A DNA stretch of 64,000 nucleotides from Paractinoplanes lichenicola (GCF_016785085.1 NZ_JAENHO010000001.1:124001-188000); one strand, 5' to 3'. Positions 1-9,156 are shown, counted from the stretch's first letter. Notes: generated from the letters alone by a model not told the origin. Program-made: numbers and translations.

Positions 1-144
1 CGAGCGCAGCCGCTCCCCCTCGACCCGCCGGAACGACGCGTCGGCCTCGGCGATCGACACCGCGGCGACGGCCCCGACGACCAGCAGGACGATGGCCAGC
101 TGCAGCAACAACAGCTGACCGGCGAACGACAGTCGATGCCGCAC
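1..144 (-). CDS. Sensor histidine kinase, N-terminal fragment (DcuS/CitA-like)
   Basis: Only the first 48 codons lie in the window; the gene continues past the left edge. It starts with GTG at 144, preceded by a strong AAGGAGG ribosome binding site (complement of 151-157, 6-nt spacer). The peptide begins MRHRLSFAGQLLLLQLAIV and has one long hydrophobic helix, then a polar stretch rich in Glu and Arg (RRVEGERLRS). This is the typical start of CitA/DcuS-type sensor kinases, which bind C4- or tricarboxylates outside the cell. The divergent tctC-like gene and nearby tctCBA operon support a role in sensing carboxylates and switching on that transporter. The family call rests on the N-terminus and context only; the kinase domains are not visible. 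Confidence 0.6.
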   Translation of the reverse strand, partial: MRHRLSFAGQLLLLQLAIVLLVVGAVAAVSIAEADASFRRVEGERLRS

Positions 145-218
145 GTGACGCCTCCTTGCCGAGTGTGGGACCGTCCACAGCACAATGTTTCCGGGCGGTG
201 AACGCAAGGGGGTAAACG

Positions 219-1163
219 GTGCGAAGGCGGACGATGCTGAGCGCCGCGCTGGCCGCGGCCCTCGCCGGTTGCGCCCGGCCCCGCGACGACCTGCGGCTGA
301 TGGCGCCCAATCCGCCCGGCAGCGGTTACGACATCACGGCCCGGGTGCTGGCCCGCGCGCTGGAGTCGTCGGGCGTCGCGCGCGGCGTCGAGGTGTTCAA
401 CCTGCCCGGCGCGAGCGGCGTCGTCGGGCTGCGCCGGCTGGCCTACGAGCACGGCAACGGCCACCTGGTCATGCTCATGGGCCTCGGTCTGGTCGGCGCC
501 GAGCTGGCTGCCGGTCAGCCGCCCGTCCTGCCGAGCACCACACCGGTCTGCCGCCTCGTGCAGGAGCCGGCCATCGTCGTCGTGACACGCGATTCCCCGT
601 ACGGGAGCCTGGACGAGCTCGTCGAGGCCTGGCGCGCCGATCCCGGCCTGCGCGTGGGCGGCGGCTCGGCCGTGGGCGGCCCCGACCATCTGGCCGCGAT
701 GCTGTTCGCCGAGGCGGCCGGTCTCTCCCCGGCCCGCGTGGCCTACACCCGGCACGACGGCGGCGGCGACCTGCTGGCCGCGATCCTGAGCCGCCAGGTG
801 GCGTTCGCGCTGTCGGGGCTGAGCGAATACGCCGACCAGATCGAGTCGGGACAGCTGCGGGCCCTCGCCGTGACCAGCGAGCGTACGGTCGGCCGGTTGG
901 CGGTGCCGACCGTACGCTCGGCCGGGCTCGACGTCGTCGTCGGCAACTGGCGCGGGCTGATCGCGCCACCGGGACTGCCGGCGAGGGACGCCGAGGCGAT
1001 CCGGTCGCTGTTCGCGGAGGTGGAAGCATCCGCGGACTGGGTGGGGGCCCGCGACCGGTTCGGCTGGACGGGTGCCTATCTGGCCGGTGACGACTTCCGC
1101 CGGTTCATCGCAGACGAGAGCCAACGGGTGGCGCGCGTCCTCAACCGGCTGGGCGTCACCTAG
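219..1163 (+). CDS. Tripartite tricarboxylate transporter substrate-binding protein (TctC/Bug family), second copy
   Basis: A 314-residue secreted lipoprotein: n-region MRRRTM, hydrophobic core, lipobox LAGC near residue 18. The mature part has Bug-family hallmarks: the early PNPPGSGYDITARVLAR segment, GGGSAVGGPDHLAA in the middle, and a C-terminal NWRGLIAPPGL block. Bug proteins bind carboxylates outside the membrane and deliver them to TctAB. It starts with GTG at 219 behind an AAGGGGG-like site. It is divergent from the sensor kinase fragment and ends 2 bp from the convergent end of tctA, so the locus has two TctC genes. The second may serve a different ligand or act as an extracellular sensor partner for the kinase, as Bug proteins can; that role is inference. 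Confidence 0.85.
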   Translation: MRRRTMLSAALAAALAGCARPRDDLRLMAPNPPGSGYDITARVLARALESSGVARGVEVFNLPGASGVVGLRRLAYEHGNGHLVMLMGLGLVGAELAAGQPPVLPSTTPVCRLVQEPAIVVVTRDSPYGSLDELVEAWRADPGLRVGGGSAVGGPDHLAAMLFAEAAGLSPARVAYTRHDGGGDLLAAILSRQVAFALSGLSEYADQIESGQLRALAVTSERTVGRLAVPTVRSAGLDVVVGNWRGLIAPPGLPARDAEAIRSLFAEVEASADWVGARDRFGWTGAYLAGDDFRRFIADESQRVARVLNRLGVT

Positions 1164-1165
1164 TT

Positions 1166-2713
1166 TCAATCCTCCTCCGCGAAGGTCAGCCGCTTGGTGT
1201 CGGTGGAGCGGCCCCGCAGCCGGGCCACGATCCGCGGCAGATACGGCACGAGCAGCGCCACGACGACCAGTCCGAGCAGGATCGCGGTCAGCGGGCGAGT
1301 CACGAAGACGGTCAGGTCGCCGTTGGAGACCAGCAGCGCCCGGCGGAACTGCAGCTCCATCATCGGCCCGAGGATCAGGCCCAGGATCACCGGCGCGATC
1401 GGGAAGTCGAAGTGCCGCATCCCGAAGCCGATCACCCCGATCCCGTACGCGATGAAGACCTGGTTGACGCTGCCCGTCGACGCGTAGACACCGAGCGTGG
1501 CGAAGACCAGGATCCCCGCGTACAGGATGGGTCTGGGGATCTGGAGGACCTTGACCCACACGCGGATCAACGGCAGGTTCAGGGCCAGCAGCAGCACGTT
1601 GCCGACGTAGAGCGAGGCGATCAGCGCCCACACCAGCTCGGGCGAGCGGTCGAAGAGCTGCGGGCCGGGCTGCAGGTTGAAGATCTGGAACGCCGCCAGC
1701 ATCACCGCCGCCGTGGCCGAGGTCGGGATGCCCAAGGTCAACAGCGGCACCAGTACGCCGGAGAACGCCGCGTTGTTGGCCGCCTCGGGGCCGGCGACCC
1801 CCTCGATCGCGCCCTTGCCGAACTCGGCCCTGTTCTTGGCCCGATGCTTCTCGTACGTGTAGGACAGGAACGTCGGGACGTCGGCGCCGCCGGAGGGCAG
1901 GGCCCCGAACGGGAACCCGACCGCCGTGCCGCGCAGCCACGGACCCCACGAGCGCCGCCAGTCGTCGCGGGTCAGCCAGCCTTTGCCGCTCGACCCCGGT
2001 TCCAGCGGCGTGATGTGCTCGGGCAGGCTGCGCATCCGGCTCGCCACGAACAGCGTCTCGCCGATCGCGAACAACCCGACGATCACCACCACGACGTCGA
2101 TGCCCTCGAGCAGCTCCATCGTGCCGAACGTGAAGCGGGCCTGGCCGGTCAGCCCGTCGATGCCGATCACCCCGAGGAACAAACCGAAGATCAAGGACAG
2201 CAGACCCCGTACGAGGGAACGCCCCACCAACGCCGTGACGGCCACCATGGCCAGCAGCGCCAGCGCGAAGTAGTCCGCCGCCCGGAACGTCGTGGCCAGC
2301 TTCGCCACCGGCTGCGCGAACAGGCTCAGCAGCAGGGTCGAGATCGTGCCGGCCACAAAGGAGCCGATCGCCGCCGTGGCCAGCGCGGCCTTGGCCCGTC
2401 CCCGGCGAGCCATCTGATAACCCTCGATGGCCGTGGCCACCGACGCCGACTCGCCCGGGGTGTTGAGCAGAATCGAGGTGGTGGACCCGCCGTACATGGC
2501 GCCGTAGTAGATGCCGGCGAACATGATGAACGTGCCGATCGGGTCGTCCAGGCTGAACGTGACCGGCAGCAGCAGCGCGATGGTGAGCGCGGGGCCGATG
2601 CCGGGCAGCACGCCGACGAAGGTGCCGAGGGTGACGCCGATGGCCGCGAAGAGCAGGTATTCCGGCTGCAGGACGGTGCCGAAGCCGGAGAGCAGGTCGC
2701 CGAAGACGTTCAC
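1166..2713 (-). CDS. tctA: Tripartite tricarboxylate transporter large permease TctA
   Basis: A 515-residue integral membrane protein of normal length for TctA (about 500, around 12 helices). Diagnostic motifs are [17 protein letters not shown] near residues 34-50 and [20 protein letters not shown] near residues 69-88. TctA forms the translocation pore for citrate or related carboxylates, driven by an ion gradient. Its GTG start at 2713 overlaps the tctB stop by 4 bp (GTGA), so translation is coupled. It is the last gene of tctC-tctB-tctA on the minus strand. The stop lies 2 bp from the end of the opposite-strand tctC-like gene, leaving no room for a separate terminator. Confidence 0.95.
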   Translation of the reverse strand: MNVFGDLLSGFGTVLQPEYLLFAAIGVTLGTFVGVLPGIGPALTIALLLPVTFSLDDPIGTFIMFAGIYYGAMYGGSTTSILLNTPGESASVATAIEGYQMARRGRAKAALATAAIGSFVAGTISTLLLSLFAQPVAKLATTFRAADYFALALLAMVAVTALVGRSLVRGLLSLIFGLFLGVIGIDGLTGQARFTFGTMELLEGIDVVVVIVGLFAIGETLFVASRMRSLPEHITPLEPGSSGKGWLTRDDWRRSWGPWLRGTAVGFPFGALPSGGADVPTFLSYTYEKHRAKNRAEFGKGAIEGVAGPEAANNAAFSGVLVPLLTLGIPTSATAAVMLAAFQIFNLQPGPQLFDRSPELVWALIASLYVGNVLLLALNLPLIRVWVKVLQIPRPILYAGILVFATLGVYASTGSVNQVFIAYGIGVIGFGMRHFDFPIAPVILGLILGPMMELQFRRALLVSNGDLTVFVTRPLTAILLGLVVVALLVPYLPRIVARLRGRSTDTKRLTFAEED

Positions 2714-3207
2714 AGCGGGAACACCCCCGCCGGCAGGAAGATGTCGAGCAGGCGGGTGAAGCTGAGGTAGATCGCGATGGGCAGGACGATCGCCACGATC
2801 ACGTCGCGGAGCAGGTTTCGGCTGCCGAGGACGCGAGCGGTGACGACCGTGAACAGGGCGGCCGAGACTACGAATCCGGCGTATTCCAAAGCGATCGCGA
2901 AGCCGGCCAGGGCGGCCAGGACGCCTAGCGGGGCGAGCCAGCCGGGCCTGTCTGGCTCATGTTCCTCGCCTGCCCGCGCCTCCTCCTGCGCCTCGGGCCG
3001 GGGCCGCAGCTGCATGATCAAGTGGACTGCGGCCGCCACCACCCAGGCTGACGTTATGACAACCGGGGCCAGGCGCGGTCCCTGCAGGCCGAAGTCGCCC
3101 TCGGCGCGCACCGCCGACCACAGCAGCAGCCCGCCGACGATGAGAAGGGCCGCCGCCAGAAGTGTCTGGGAATTCCAGCGGCGGCCCGGCTCGGTGCGGA
3201 CCGTCAT
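2710..3207 (-). CDS. tctB: Tripartite tricarboxylate transporter small permease TctB
   Basis: A 165-residue protein with about four predicted helices, including [18 protein letters not shown] near the N-terminus and two C-terminal segments. A charged, Glu-rich cytoplasmic loop sits near residues 70-90. This size and layout match TctB, the small membrane subunit of TTT systems. The ATG at 3207 directly abuts the tctC stop (TAG then ATG), and its own stop overlaps the tctA start by 4 bp. TctB sequences are poorly conserved, so the call leans on position between tctC and tctA. Confidence 0.9.
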   Translation of the reverse strand: MTVRTEPGRRWNSQTLLAAALLIVGGLLLWSAVRAEGDFGLQGPRLAPVVITSAWVVAAAVHLIMQLRPRPEAQEEARAGEEHEPDRPGWLAPLGVLAALAGFAIALEYAGFVVSAALFTVVTARVLGSRNLLRDVIVAIVLPIAIYLSFTRLLDIFLPAGVFPL

Positions 3208-4221
3208 CTAGCCCAGCCCGATGTCGGTCAGGACCGTCGTGATCCGCTCGTTCTCGCTGGCGAAGAAGGCCGACGCCTCGTCCCCGCTCTTGTAGAAGTC
3301 CTCCCAGCCCTGCGCCTTCATCGCGGCCGTCCACCCGGCCGAGCCGTGCAGCTTGTCGACGAACGCGGTGACCGCGGCCTTGTCCCCGTTGCTGATGCCG
3401 GGCGGCGCCACCACCCCGCGCCAGTTCATCAGGTCGACGTCGAAGCCCTGCTCCTTGATGGTCGGCGCGGGCTTGCCCTCCCCCACGTCGACGCCGGTGG
3501 CCCCGGAGACGGCCAGCGCGCGCACCTTCTTGGCCGCGACCAGGTCCTTGAACTCGCTCTGCCCCGACACGGCCGCCGTCAGGTCGCCCGCGAGCAGGGC
3601 CGCCTTGGCCTCGCCGCCGCCGGAGTAGGCGACGTATTTCATCGCCTTGGGGTCGGCCCCGGCCGCCTTGGCCAGCAGCCCGACGAGGATCTGGTCGGTG
3701 CCGCCGGCCGACCCGCCACCCCAGTTGATCGAGGCCGGGTTGGCCTTGGCGTCGTCCATGAGCTGCTTGAGCGTCGTGTATTTGGAGTTGGCCGGGACGA
3801 CGACGACCTCCTGCTCGGCGGTCAGCGTCGCGATCGGGGTGACCTGGTCGAGCTTGACCGGCGACTTGTTGGCCACCACGCCGCCCACCATGACGAGCCC
3901 CATCACCATCAGGTGGTGCGCGTCGCCGCGGTTCTTGCTGACGAGCTGGGCCAGCCCGATCGTCCCCGCGGCCCCGGTGACGTTGTAGACCTCGACCGGC
4001 TTGGTGGCCAGCTTGTCGTCGGTCATCGCCTTCTGCATCGTGCGGGCCGTCAGATCCCAGCCCCCGCCGGGCGCGGCCGGCACCATCAGCTGCAGCGTCT
4101 TGCTCGGGTAGTCGACCGCCCCGGACGCGTTGCCGCCGCCCGCGGTGTCCTTCTGGCAACCCGCGAGAAGCAGGCCCGCGACCGCGATCGCGGCGAGAAT
4201 CCGGCTGTGTCTGGTCCGCAT
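3208..4221 (-). CDS. tctC: Tripartite tricarboxylate transporter substrate-binding lipoprotein TctC
   Basis: A 337-residue secreted lipoprotein with signal MRTRHSRILAAIAVAGLLLAGC, giving Cys22 as the lipidated residue. The mature part carries the Bug/TctC pattern: PAAPGGGWDLTARTMQ, a central INWGGGSAGGTDQI segment, and MNWRGVVAPPGIS late in the chain. It delivers carboxylates to TctAB. It is the first gene of the operon; 78 bp separate it from the upstream NmrA-like gene. No strong Shine-Dalgarno sequence is visible before ATG 4221. It is clearly related to the divergent TctC-like protein encoded at 219-1163, so the two are paralogues within 4 kb. Confidence 0.93.
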   Translation of the reverse strand: MRTRHSRILAAIAVAGLLLAGCQKDTAGGGNASGAVDYPSKTLQLMVPAAPGGGWDLTARTMQKAMTDDKLATKPVEVYNVTGAAGTIGLAQLVSKNRGDAHHLMVMGLVMVGGVVANKSPVKLDQVTPIATLTAEQEVVVVPANSKYTTLKQLMDDAKANPASINWGGGSAGGTDQILVGLLAKAAGADPKAMKYVAYSGGGEAKAALLAGDLTAAVSGQSEFKDLVAAKKVRALAVSGATGVDVGEGKPAPTIKEQGFDVDLMNWRGVVAPPGISNGDKAAVTAFVDKLHGSAGWTAAMKAQGWEDFYKSGDEASAFFASENERITTVLTDIGLG

Positions 4222-4299
4222 GCGCCGATGCTGCTGCCAACAGTGGCGCAGGTCACTCTTACGGTCGCGAAGGTCGTTTTGGCCTTTTTGGTCGCGCCC

Positions 4300-5118
4300 T
4301 CATTCGGCGAACCGATGGCTGTTCGCCGCCGCCCAGTCGGCGAACGCGGCGGGCGGCCGCCCCAGCAGCTGCTCAACGGTCGGGTGCACGGTGGTCTCGT
4401 CGATCAGGCCACCCCGATAGAACTCGTGGAACGCGTCGGCGTAGGCCGGGGGAACCCCCTCGCGAGCCTCTTCGTCGGACGGCACCTCCACCGTCAGCGC
4501 GCGACCGAGCGCGGCACCCAGAATCTCGGCCCGTTCGGCCGCGGTCAGCGCCTCGGGCCCGCTGAGCCGGTAATACCGTCCGTGGTGATCGGCACTGGTC
4601 AGGGCGAGCAGGGCCACCCCGGCGATGTCGGCCGGGTCGACGACGGACAACGCGACGTCGCCGAACGGCTCCCGGATCACTTCGCCGGCCAGGATCTGCG
4701 GCCGCCAGCGCAACGCGTTGGACATGAAGGCGTTGGGCTGCAGGATCGTCCACTCGAGACCCGACGCCCGGACGGAGTCCTCCGACTCGAGGTGATATTT
4801 GGCGACCGCGTTGTCCCGCTTGCCCGACGGCGCGGACGACGACGACAGCAGGACGACCCGCCGGACCCCGGCCCGGCCCGCGTCGGTCAACGTCTCGGCG
4901 AGGCCGCCGTACCCGGCCAGGGTGAAGACGGATTCCACGCCGTCGACCGCTCGTGTGAGGGTGGACGCGTCGTCGAGGTCGCCCACGTAGCCATCGGCAC
5001 CCTCCGGCAGGTCGCCGCCGCCACGCGATACCGCACGCACCTCGTGTCCGGCGGCGAGAGCGGCCGCCACGACCGCTCGGCCCACATTGCCGGTCGCGCC
5101 CAGCACCAGGATTCGCAT
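4300..5118 (-). CDS. NmrA-like / atypical SDR NAD(P)-binding protein
   Basis: A 272-residue cytoplasmic Rossmann-fold protein. Residues 1-13 (MRILVLGATGNVG) carry the GxxGxxG dinucleotide-binding motif of atypical short-chain dehydrogenases of the NmrA/HSCARG type. A segment near residues 90-100 ends in SSSSAPSG and is followed by KYHLESEDSVRASGLEWTIL, typical of this family (the strand around WTILxPN lines the cofactor pocket). The catalytic YxxxK is degenerate, as in NmrA-type members that act as redox sensors or quinone/NAD(P)H reductases. The substrate is unknown. It lies upstream of tctC on the same strand, with no sign that it belongs to that operon. Confidence 0.8.
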   Translation of the reverse strand: MRILVLGATGNVGRAVVAAALAAGHEVRAVSRGGGDLPEGADGYVGDLDDASTLTRAVDGVESVFTLAGYGGLAETLTDAGRAGVRRVVLLSSSSAPSGKRDNAVAKYHLESEDSVRASGLEWTILQPNAFMSNALRWRPQILAGEVIREPFGDVALSVVDPADIAGVALLALTSADHHGRYYRLSGPEALTAAERAEILGAALGRALTVEVPSDEEAREGVPPAYADAFHEFYRGGLIDETTVHPTVEQLLGRPPAAFADWAAANSHRFAE

Positions 5119-5303
5119 GCGTCACGTCTAGCACATGGACCAGGCCCGGCGGTGGGTGCGGATGGCTATCCAGTTCTGCCGCATTGCTGCCACCGGCCGG
5201 GCCGCTCTTTCCACCATGATGTTCGTGCAGCTCAGCGGCAAGATCGGAGAGCGAAGAACAGGCTTGTAGTTCGGAGATTCGTGCCCGCCACGACCCGGGG
5301 GTC

Positions 5304-6134
5304 CTAATTTTTGTCCAGCGCCATCGCGACGAGATCGGCGGCCGCGGTGGTCGCGGGGCGATCGCTGACCTGCCCGTCGCCGAGCTCGATGACGCGCCAC
5401 ACGCCGTCGGCCCGGCGGGCCAGGTCGACGGTGACGAACGGCAGAGCGAGCCCGGCCACGGCGTCCGCCAACCCGGCCGGCAGCTCCAGCGGCGGCAAGT
5501 CGTCGGGGGTGTCCGGATGGGCGGTCACCAGCCGGCACGTCCCGCCGACCCACCACGTACGGGCCTCGGCTTGCTCGAATTTCTCGAAGCGCCGCAACAC
5601 GAAGCCGCCCGTGAACTCGTCGTCGCGCAGTTCACGCATCCGCTGGGCGACTTTCCACGCCCGTGAAGCGTCGGCCAGATCGGGGATGTACGCGGCCTCG
5701 TCCCAGTGGTGCTTCATCGACTTCGTGTAGTCGCGCAGCACCGCCGGCCCCTCCCCCAGCGCCGCCCGGGCCGCCTCGAACGCGTCCCGGCCGTCGCCGC
5801 TCGTCCAGCGCGTCTCCGGCGTGAACGCGGCCAGCGCGTCGTACCAGCCCGGCAACTCGTGCGCCCTTCGGTACTCCGCGGCGCCGGTCCGCAGCGTGAG
5901 CCCCTTGGTGGCCAGGGCCGCGGCGAACCCGGCGTACGCGAAGGAACTGAGCATCCACCCGCGATAGACAACCGCTTCCCCGTACGCCGGCACCCGCGCG
6001 ACCGCCCGCTCGGCGTCACCCGCCGCGAGCGCGTCGTGGTCGACCAGCCCCACGACCGGCGCGGCGGCCGCCTCCTCGGCGAAGTGCTCATCAGGCTGGC
6101 GGGGACGCAGAACATCGTGCGGGACGAGCAGCAT
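5304..6134 (-). CDS. ATP-grasp domain protein (R2K/DUF4343 type)
   Basis: A 276-residue soluble protein. The N-terminal third has the family block AVVYRGWMLSSFAYAGF near residues 53-70 and the HELPGWYDALAAFTPETRW region near 93-110. Two ATP-grasp signatures follow: YTKSMKHHWDEA near 136-147 (Lys for ATP) and a C-terminal VTVDLARRADGVWRVIELGDGQVSD segment, whose Asp and Glu fit metal binding. Such proteins are predicted ATP-dependent carboxylate-amine ligases; some are linked to peptide tagging. No partner gene is adjacent: the next gene downstream is the NmrA-like reductase 185 bp away. The substrate is not predictable from the sequence. Confidence 0.75.
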   Translation of the reverse strand: MLLVPHDVLRPRQPDEHFAEEAAAAPVVGLVDHDALAAGDAERAVARVPAYGEAVVYRGWMLSSFAYAGFAAALATKGLTLRTGAAEYRRAHELPGWYDALAAFTPETRWTSGDGRDAFEAARAALGEGPAVLRDYTKSMKHHWDEAAYIPDLADASRAWKVAQRMRELRDDEFTGGFVLRRFEKFEQAEARTWWVGGTCRLVTAHPDTPDDLPPLELPAGLADAVAGLALPFVTVDLARRADGVWRVIELGDGQVSDRPATTAAADLVAMALDKN

Positions 6135-6147
6135 CCGAGGATGGTAG

Positions 6148-6693
6148 TCAGCCCGCGAAGGCCTTGCGGCGGCACTCCTGAATCTTGGGCGAGTTGTAGT
6201 CGCCGTTCGGGCCGACCTCGGTGAGGCCGAACTCGCCGGTGCCGGGGTCGGGCGCGGTCAGCCGGTAACCCGCGTCCTGGGCGCACTTGTACCACTTACG
6301 CTGGTTGTCCCTGAACGTCGTGAGGTCGGTGCGCCGCTGGTGCTCCTCGTACGTCTCCGGCTGCTGGGGCTCGCAGGCCTTGTAGACGGCCTTCTCGCGC
6401 GCGTCCTCGGTGTAGACGCCGCCCTTGACGATGAGCACCTCGGCGTTGCCCTTGAACTTCGCGCCACCCTTGCGGACGAGGCAGTCCTCCCACGGCTTGG
6501 CCATCGCCAGGCGGTCGTCGTCGCTCGCGTCGAACGGGAACACCGGTCGTGGCGCGGCGACTGTGGACGGTGCGACCGGCGCCGCCGACTGCAGGGTGGC
6601 GACGCCGGGCACCTCTTCGGTGCCCCCGCCGGCACACCCGGCGGCGAACAGCGTGACGACGACAAGGCAACTGAGCAGGGTTCTGTGCGACAT
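6148..6693 (-). CDS. Hypothetical secreted lipoprotein
   Basis: I chose ATG 6693 (MSHRTLLSCLVVVTLFAAGC) because a GAAGG site lies about 8 nt upstream; a GTG at 6708 would add five residues. The product of 181 residues has a clear lipobox (FAAGC, Cys20). A low-complexity Ala/Pro/Val spacer comes next, then a charged globular part with four further Cys residues that could form disulphides (DCLVRKGG, YKACEPQQ, YKCAQDAG, QECRRKAF). The pattern of W and C residues (KPWEDCLV, KWYKCAQ) recurs in actinobacterial lipoproteins of unknown function. It ends 13 bp before the start of the ATP-grasp gene on the same strand. No function can be assigned. Confidence 0.75.
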   Translation of the reverse strand: MSHRTLLSCLVVVTLFAAGCAGGGTEEVPGVATLQSAAPVAPSTVAAPRPVFPFDASDDDRLAMAKPWEDCLVRKGGAKFKGNAEVLIVKGGVYTEDAREKAVYKACEPQQPETYEEHQRRTDLTTFRDNQRKWYKCAQDAGYRLTAPDPGTGEFGLTEVGPNGDYNSPKIQECRRKAFAG

Positions 6694-6745
6694 GGCGCGC
6701 ACCTTCACACACTGATGTCAGGAACCCTTTAGCGTGCGCCGCTCG

Positions 6746-8089
6746 TCAGTGCCAGGCGTTGTCGAACGCGTCGAGCAGGACCGCGCACGGGCTCGGGTAG
6801 TCGCCGCGGTTGTTGACCAGCAGCGACGCGTCGACGTGGATGTGGAACGACATGGCGCAGCTGCGCATCCCCCGGTTGCCGGACTGCGCCCAGACGCCGT
6901 TGTGGCCGTGGTACGTGCCGTAGGCGCCGGTGTACGAATACATGCCGACGTTCTCGTCGACCATCAGCTTGCGCGCGGCCGCCGAGATCACCTTGTCGGT
7001 GTAGCGGATGTGCGACAGGAACGAGGTGATCCCGTTGGCGGACATGTTGTAGCCGTAGCCGCCGCAGCCGGTGGTGTAGTCGGCCGGGCCCCAGCCGGCC
7101 TGGCCGCCGGTCGGGAACGCGTACAGCTTGGTCGGGTTGGGATCGGAGTTGGCGCAGCCCACCGAGGCCTTGGCCAGCTCGAGGACCGGCTTGAGGTAAC
7201 CGAGGAAAACGATCCCGGTCAGGTAGTCGATCTGCGCCGCGGTGACGTTGGCCGGCGGCGCGTCGTACTGCGGGCTCAGATCCACCCCGTACGCGATCTT
7301 CGGCACCATGATCCGGAAGATGCTGAAGTTCATGTTCGCGTACTTGAAGCCCTTCGACCCCGAGTCCTGGCCGATCGCGATGCGGATGTTGTCCCACGAG
7401 CCGGTCGACTTGCCGCCGGTCGTGCCGGTGGCGGTCTGGTAGTTCTGCAGCAGGCCACTGGTGTGCGTCATCAGCTGCCGGAACGTGATCTTGTCGACGC
7501 CGGCGCCGCGCTTCCAGGCCGACGGCAGCCACGGCCCGATCCCGCTGTCGACCGAGATCTTCTTCTGCTCCAGCAGGCGCAGCACGGCCGCCGTGGTGAC
7601 CGGCTTGCTGACGCTGGCGATGGTCATCGCCTTGGTGGCCGACTGGGCGGTGACCGGGTTGTCCGGCGCCACCCGCGCCAAGCCGACCCCGGCCTGCCGG
7701 TCCAGCTGGCCGTTCTTGCCGATCGAATACGCGTACCCGACGGTCCTGCCGGCCAGCGCGGCCCGCAGGTTGCGCTCGAACCAGGCCATGTCGAACGTCT
7801 TGCCCGGCGTGCCGACCTTGCCGGACCGGGGCCGGTCGGCCTCCTCGGCGGTGAGGTCGAGACTGCTCGGATCGGCCGTCCGGGTGGCCCGCTGCAGCCC
7901 GGCCAGGGTGCCGTCGGCCGCCAACGCGCGCAGCGAGACGTGCCGGCCGACCTGATCGAGCAGGCGTTGCAGCTCGGGCGACAGGCCGGCGACTGCGGGC
8001 GGGCTTGCTTGAACGGCGGGACTCACCGCGACGAGCCCGCCCGCGCCGAGCAGCACTGCGGTGACGACGGCGGCTTTAGTGATGCGCAT
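6746..8089 (-). CDS. Secreted class C beta-lactamase-type serine hydrolase
   Basis: A 447-residue exported protein. I start at ATG 8089 (MRITKAAVVTAVLLGAGG), where a signal peptide begins behind a GAGGAAGAG site; the open frame extends further but would bury the signal. The mature part has the SxxK motif in MTIASVSKPVTTAAVL, a YxN-like KYANMN in the middle, and a late HGHNG near the expected KTG/HxG position. These are the catalytic motifs of the penicillin-binding/class C fold (PF00144). The protein is probably an esterase or D-Ala peptidase rather than a true beta-lactamase. It stands alone between the small lipoprotein gene and the cyclase gene, all on the minus strand. Confidence 0.85.
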   Translation of the reverse strand: MRITKAAVVTAVLLGAGGLVAVSPAVQASPPAVAGLSPELQRLLDQVGRHVSLRALAADGTLAGLQRATRTADPSSLDLTAEEADRPRSGKVGTPGKTFDMAWFERNLRAALAGRTVGYAYSIGKNGQLDRQAGVGLARVAPDNPVTAQSATKAMTIASVSKPVTTAAVLRLLEQKKISVDSGIGPWLPSAWKRGAGVDKITFRQLMTHTSGLLQNYQTATGTTGGKSTGSWDNIRIAIGQDSGSKGFKYANMNFSIFRIMVPKIAYGVDLSPQYDAPPANVTAAQIDYLTGIVFLGYLKPVLELAKASVGCANSDPNPTKLYAFPTGGQAGWGPADYTTGCGGYGYNMSANGITSFLSHIRYTDKVISAAARKLMVDENVGMYSYTGAYGTYHGHNGVWAQSGNRGMRSCAMSFHIHVDASLLVNNRGDYPSPCAVLLDAFDNAWH

Positions 8090-8194
8090 GTGGCTCTCTT
8101 CCTCAACGATGGCCGCGACGGTGCGACCAGGAAGAATCAACCACGCAAAACTCCAATTAGTACCCTTTTGTCCGCGAATCAACCGACCGATCGT

Positions 8195-8221
8195 CCGGAC
8201 GGCGCGGCTTACCGCGTCCGG
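8195..8221 (-). terminator. Weak hairpin just after the cyclase gene
   Basis: CCGGAC-GGCGCGG-CTTA-CCGCG-TCCGG can fold into a GC stem with a small bulge, ending 3 bp past the stop of the minus-strand cyclase gene (8224). There is no clear T-tract. It may limit read-through into the serine hydrolase gene, which has its own ribosome binding site. Confidence 0.35.
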
Positions 8222-8223
8222 GT

Positions 8224-9156
8224 TCAGAAGGTGGCGATCGGATTCACCGGACTGCCCGACGTGGCGGCCAGCCGCAGCGGCGCGACGGCGAGCTGGAAGT
8301 CCCACTGTCCCAACTCGGCCGCCGTCGCCGCGCAGGCCTCCAGGTCGCAGTTGTCGAGCATCCACAGGCCCATCGCGACCAGGCTCACCGCGTGCACCGG
8401 CATCAGCACGCCCGCGTAGCCCGACGGCTGCACGTCCTGCGGGGTGTCGGCGCCGATCAGCGCGACCCCCCGTTCATGCAGCCAGGGCAGGCAGGACGCG
8501 TGCCAGCCGGCCTGGTCGAAACCGCTCGCCTCGTCGCGCACCCGGCCACGGCCCGTCCGCAACAGCACCGCGTCACCCGAGCCCACCCGTACGCCCTGGC
8601 GCCGCTCGGCCTCCTCGAGGTCGGCCGGGAACACGCCCTGCCCCGGCTCGAGCCACGGCACCCCGCGAACCGCCGCGACATCCAGCAGCACACCTCGCGT
8701 GACGATCCCGGCGGCCGCCGCGGTGACGGTGGCCCACGCCGAACCCGTCTCGGCGTCGACCATCGAATGCGGGCGCCCGTTGTACATGCGGCCGTCCCAG
8801 AAGATGTGGCAGGGCGCGTCGAGGTGGGTGATGGTGTTGCCGTGGTACGCGATGCCGAGCCGCTCGTTCGTGAAGCCCCAGCGCTCGTCGGCGTGGAACC
8901 GGGCCGGCATCTGCTCGGCGCCCGGCATCTTCACCGCGTACGGGCACGTGGTGGTTGATCTCTCCAGATCGCCGGGCGCGGTGACCTCCCACGCACACGA
9001 CACACTCCGCCCGTGACGCACCGCGCGTGCCGCCGCCACCCGAACGTCGTCGGTGATCAGGTTGAGCGTGCCGAGCTCGTCGTCGTCGCCCCACCGCCCC
9101 CAGTTCGACAGCGTGTCGAAATAGCCGAGCACGTCGTTCTGCGTGGGCATCGTCAT
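8224..9156 (-). CDS. Cyclase family protein (kynurenine formamidase-like fold)
   Basis: A 310-residue protein from ATG 9156 (MTMPTQNDVLGYFDTLSNWG); upstream in-frame codons fall in a palindromic element and are not counted. The metal-binding block HGNTITHLDAPCH near residues 100-112 is the PF04199 signature (HxGTHxDxPxH in KynB). ALIGADTPQD and MPVHAVSLVAMGLW near the C-terminus are also conserved. PF04199 includes KynB, isatin hydrolase and many uncharacterised amidohydrolase-like enzymes that bind Mn or Zn. This one is about 100 residues longer than KynB and belongs to the larger WGRWG/DELGTLN-type subgroup, so kynurenine formamidase activity should not be assumed. That step is absent from the tryptophan operon at 56.7-64 kb. 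Confidence 0.85.
   Translation of the reverse strand: MTMPTQNDVLGYFDTLSNWGRWGDDDELGTLNLITDDVRVAAARAVRHGRSVSCAWEVTAPGDLERSTTTCPYAVKMPGAEQMPARFHADERWGFTNERLGIAYHGNTITHLDAPCHIFWDGRMYNGRPHSMVDAETGSAWATVTAAAAGIVTRGVLLDVAAVRGVPWLEPGQGVFPADLEEAERRQGVRVGSGDAVLLRTGRGRVRDEASGFDQAGWHASCLPWLHERGVALIGADTPQDVQPSGYAGVLMPVHAVSLVAMGLWMLDNCDLEACAATAAELGQWDFQLAVAPLRLAATSGSPVNPIATF

Noticed and set aside
5135..5269. A 44-codon plus-strand frame (MDQARRWVRMAIQFCRIAAT...) in the gap between the NmrA-like and ATP-grasp genes
   Set aside because: No ribosome binding site and codon use unlike the neighbours (low GC3 in part). I could not support it as a gene.
8224..9156. Naming the cyclase gene kynB
   Set aside because: It is too long, its metal motif differs and it is far from the tryptophan operon. 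Family membership alone is not enough.
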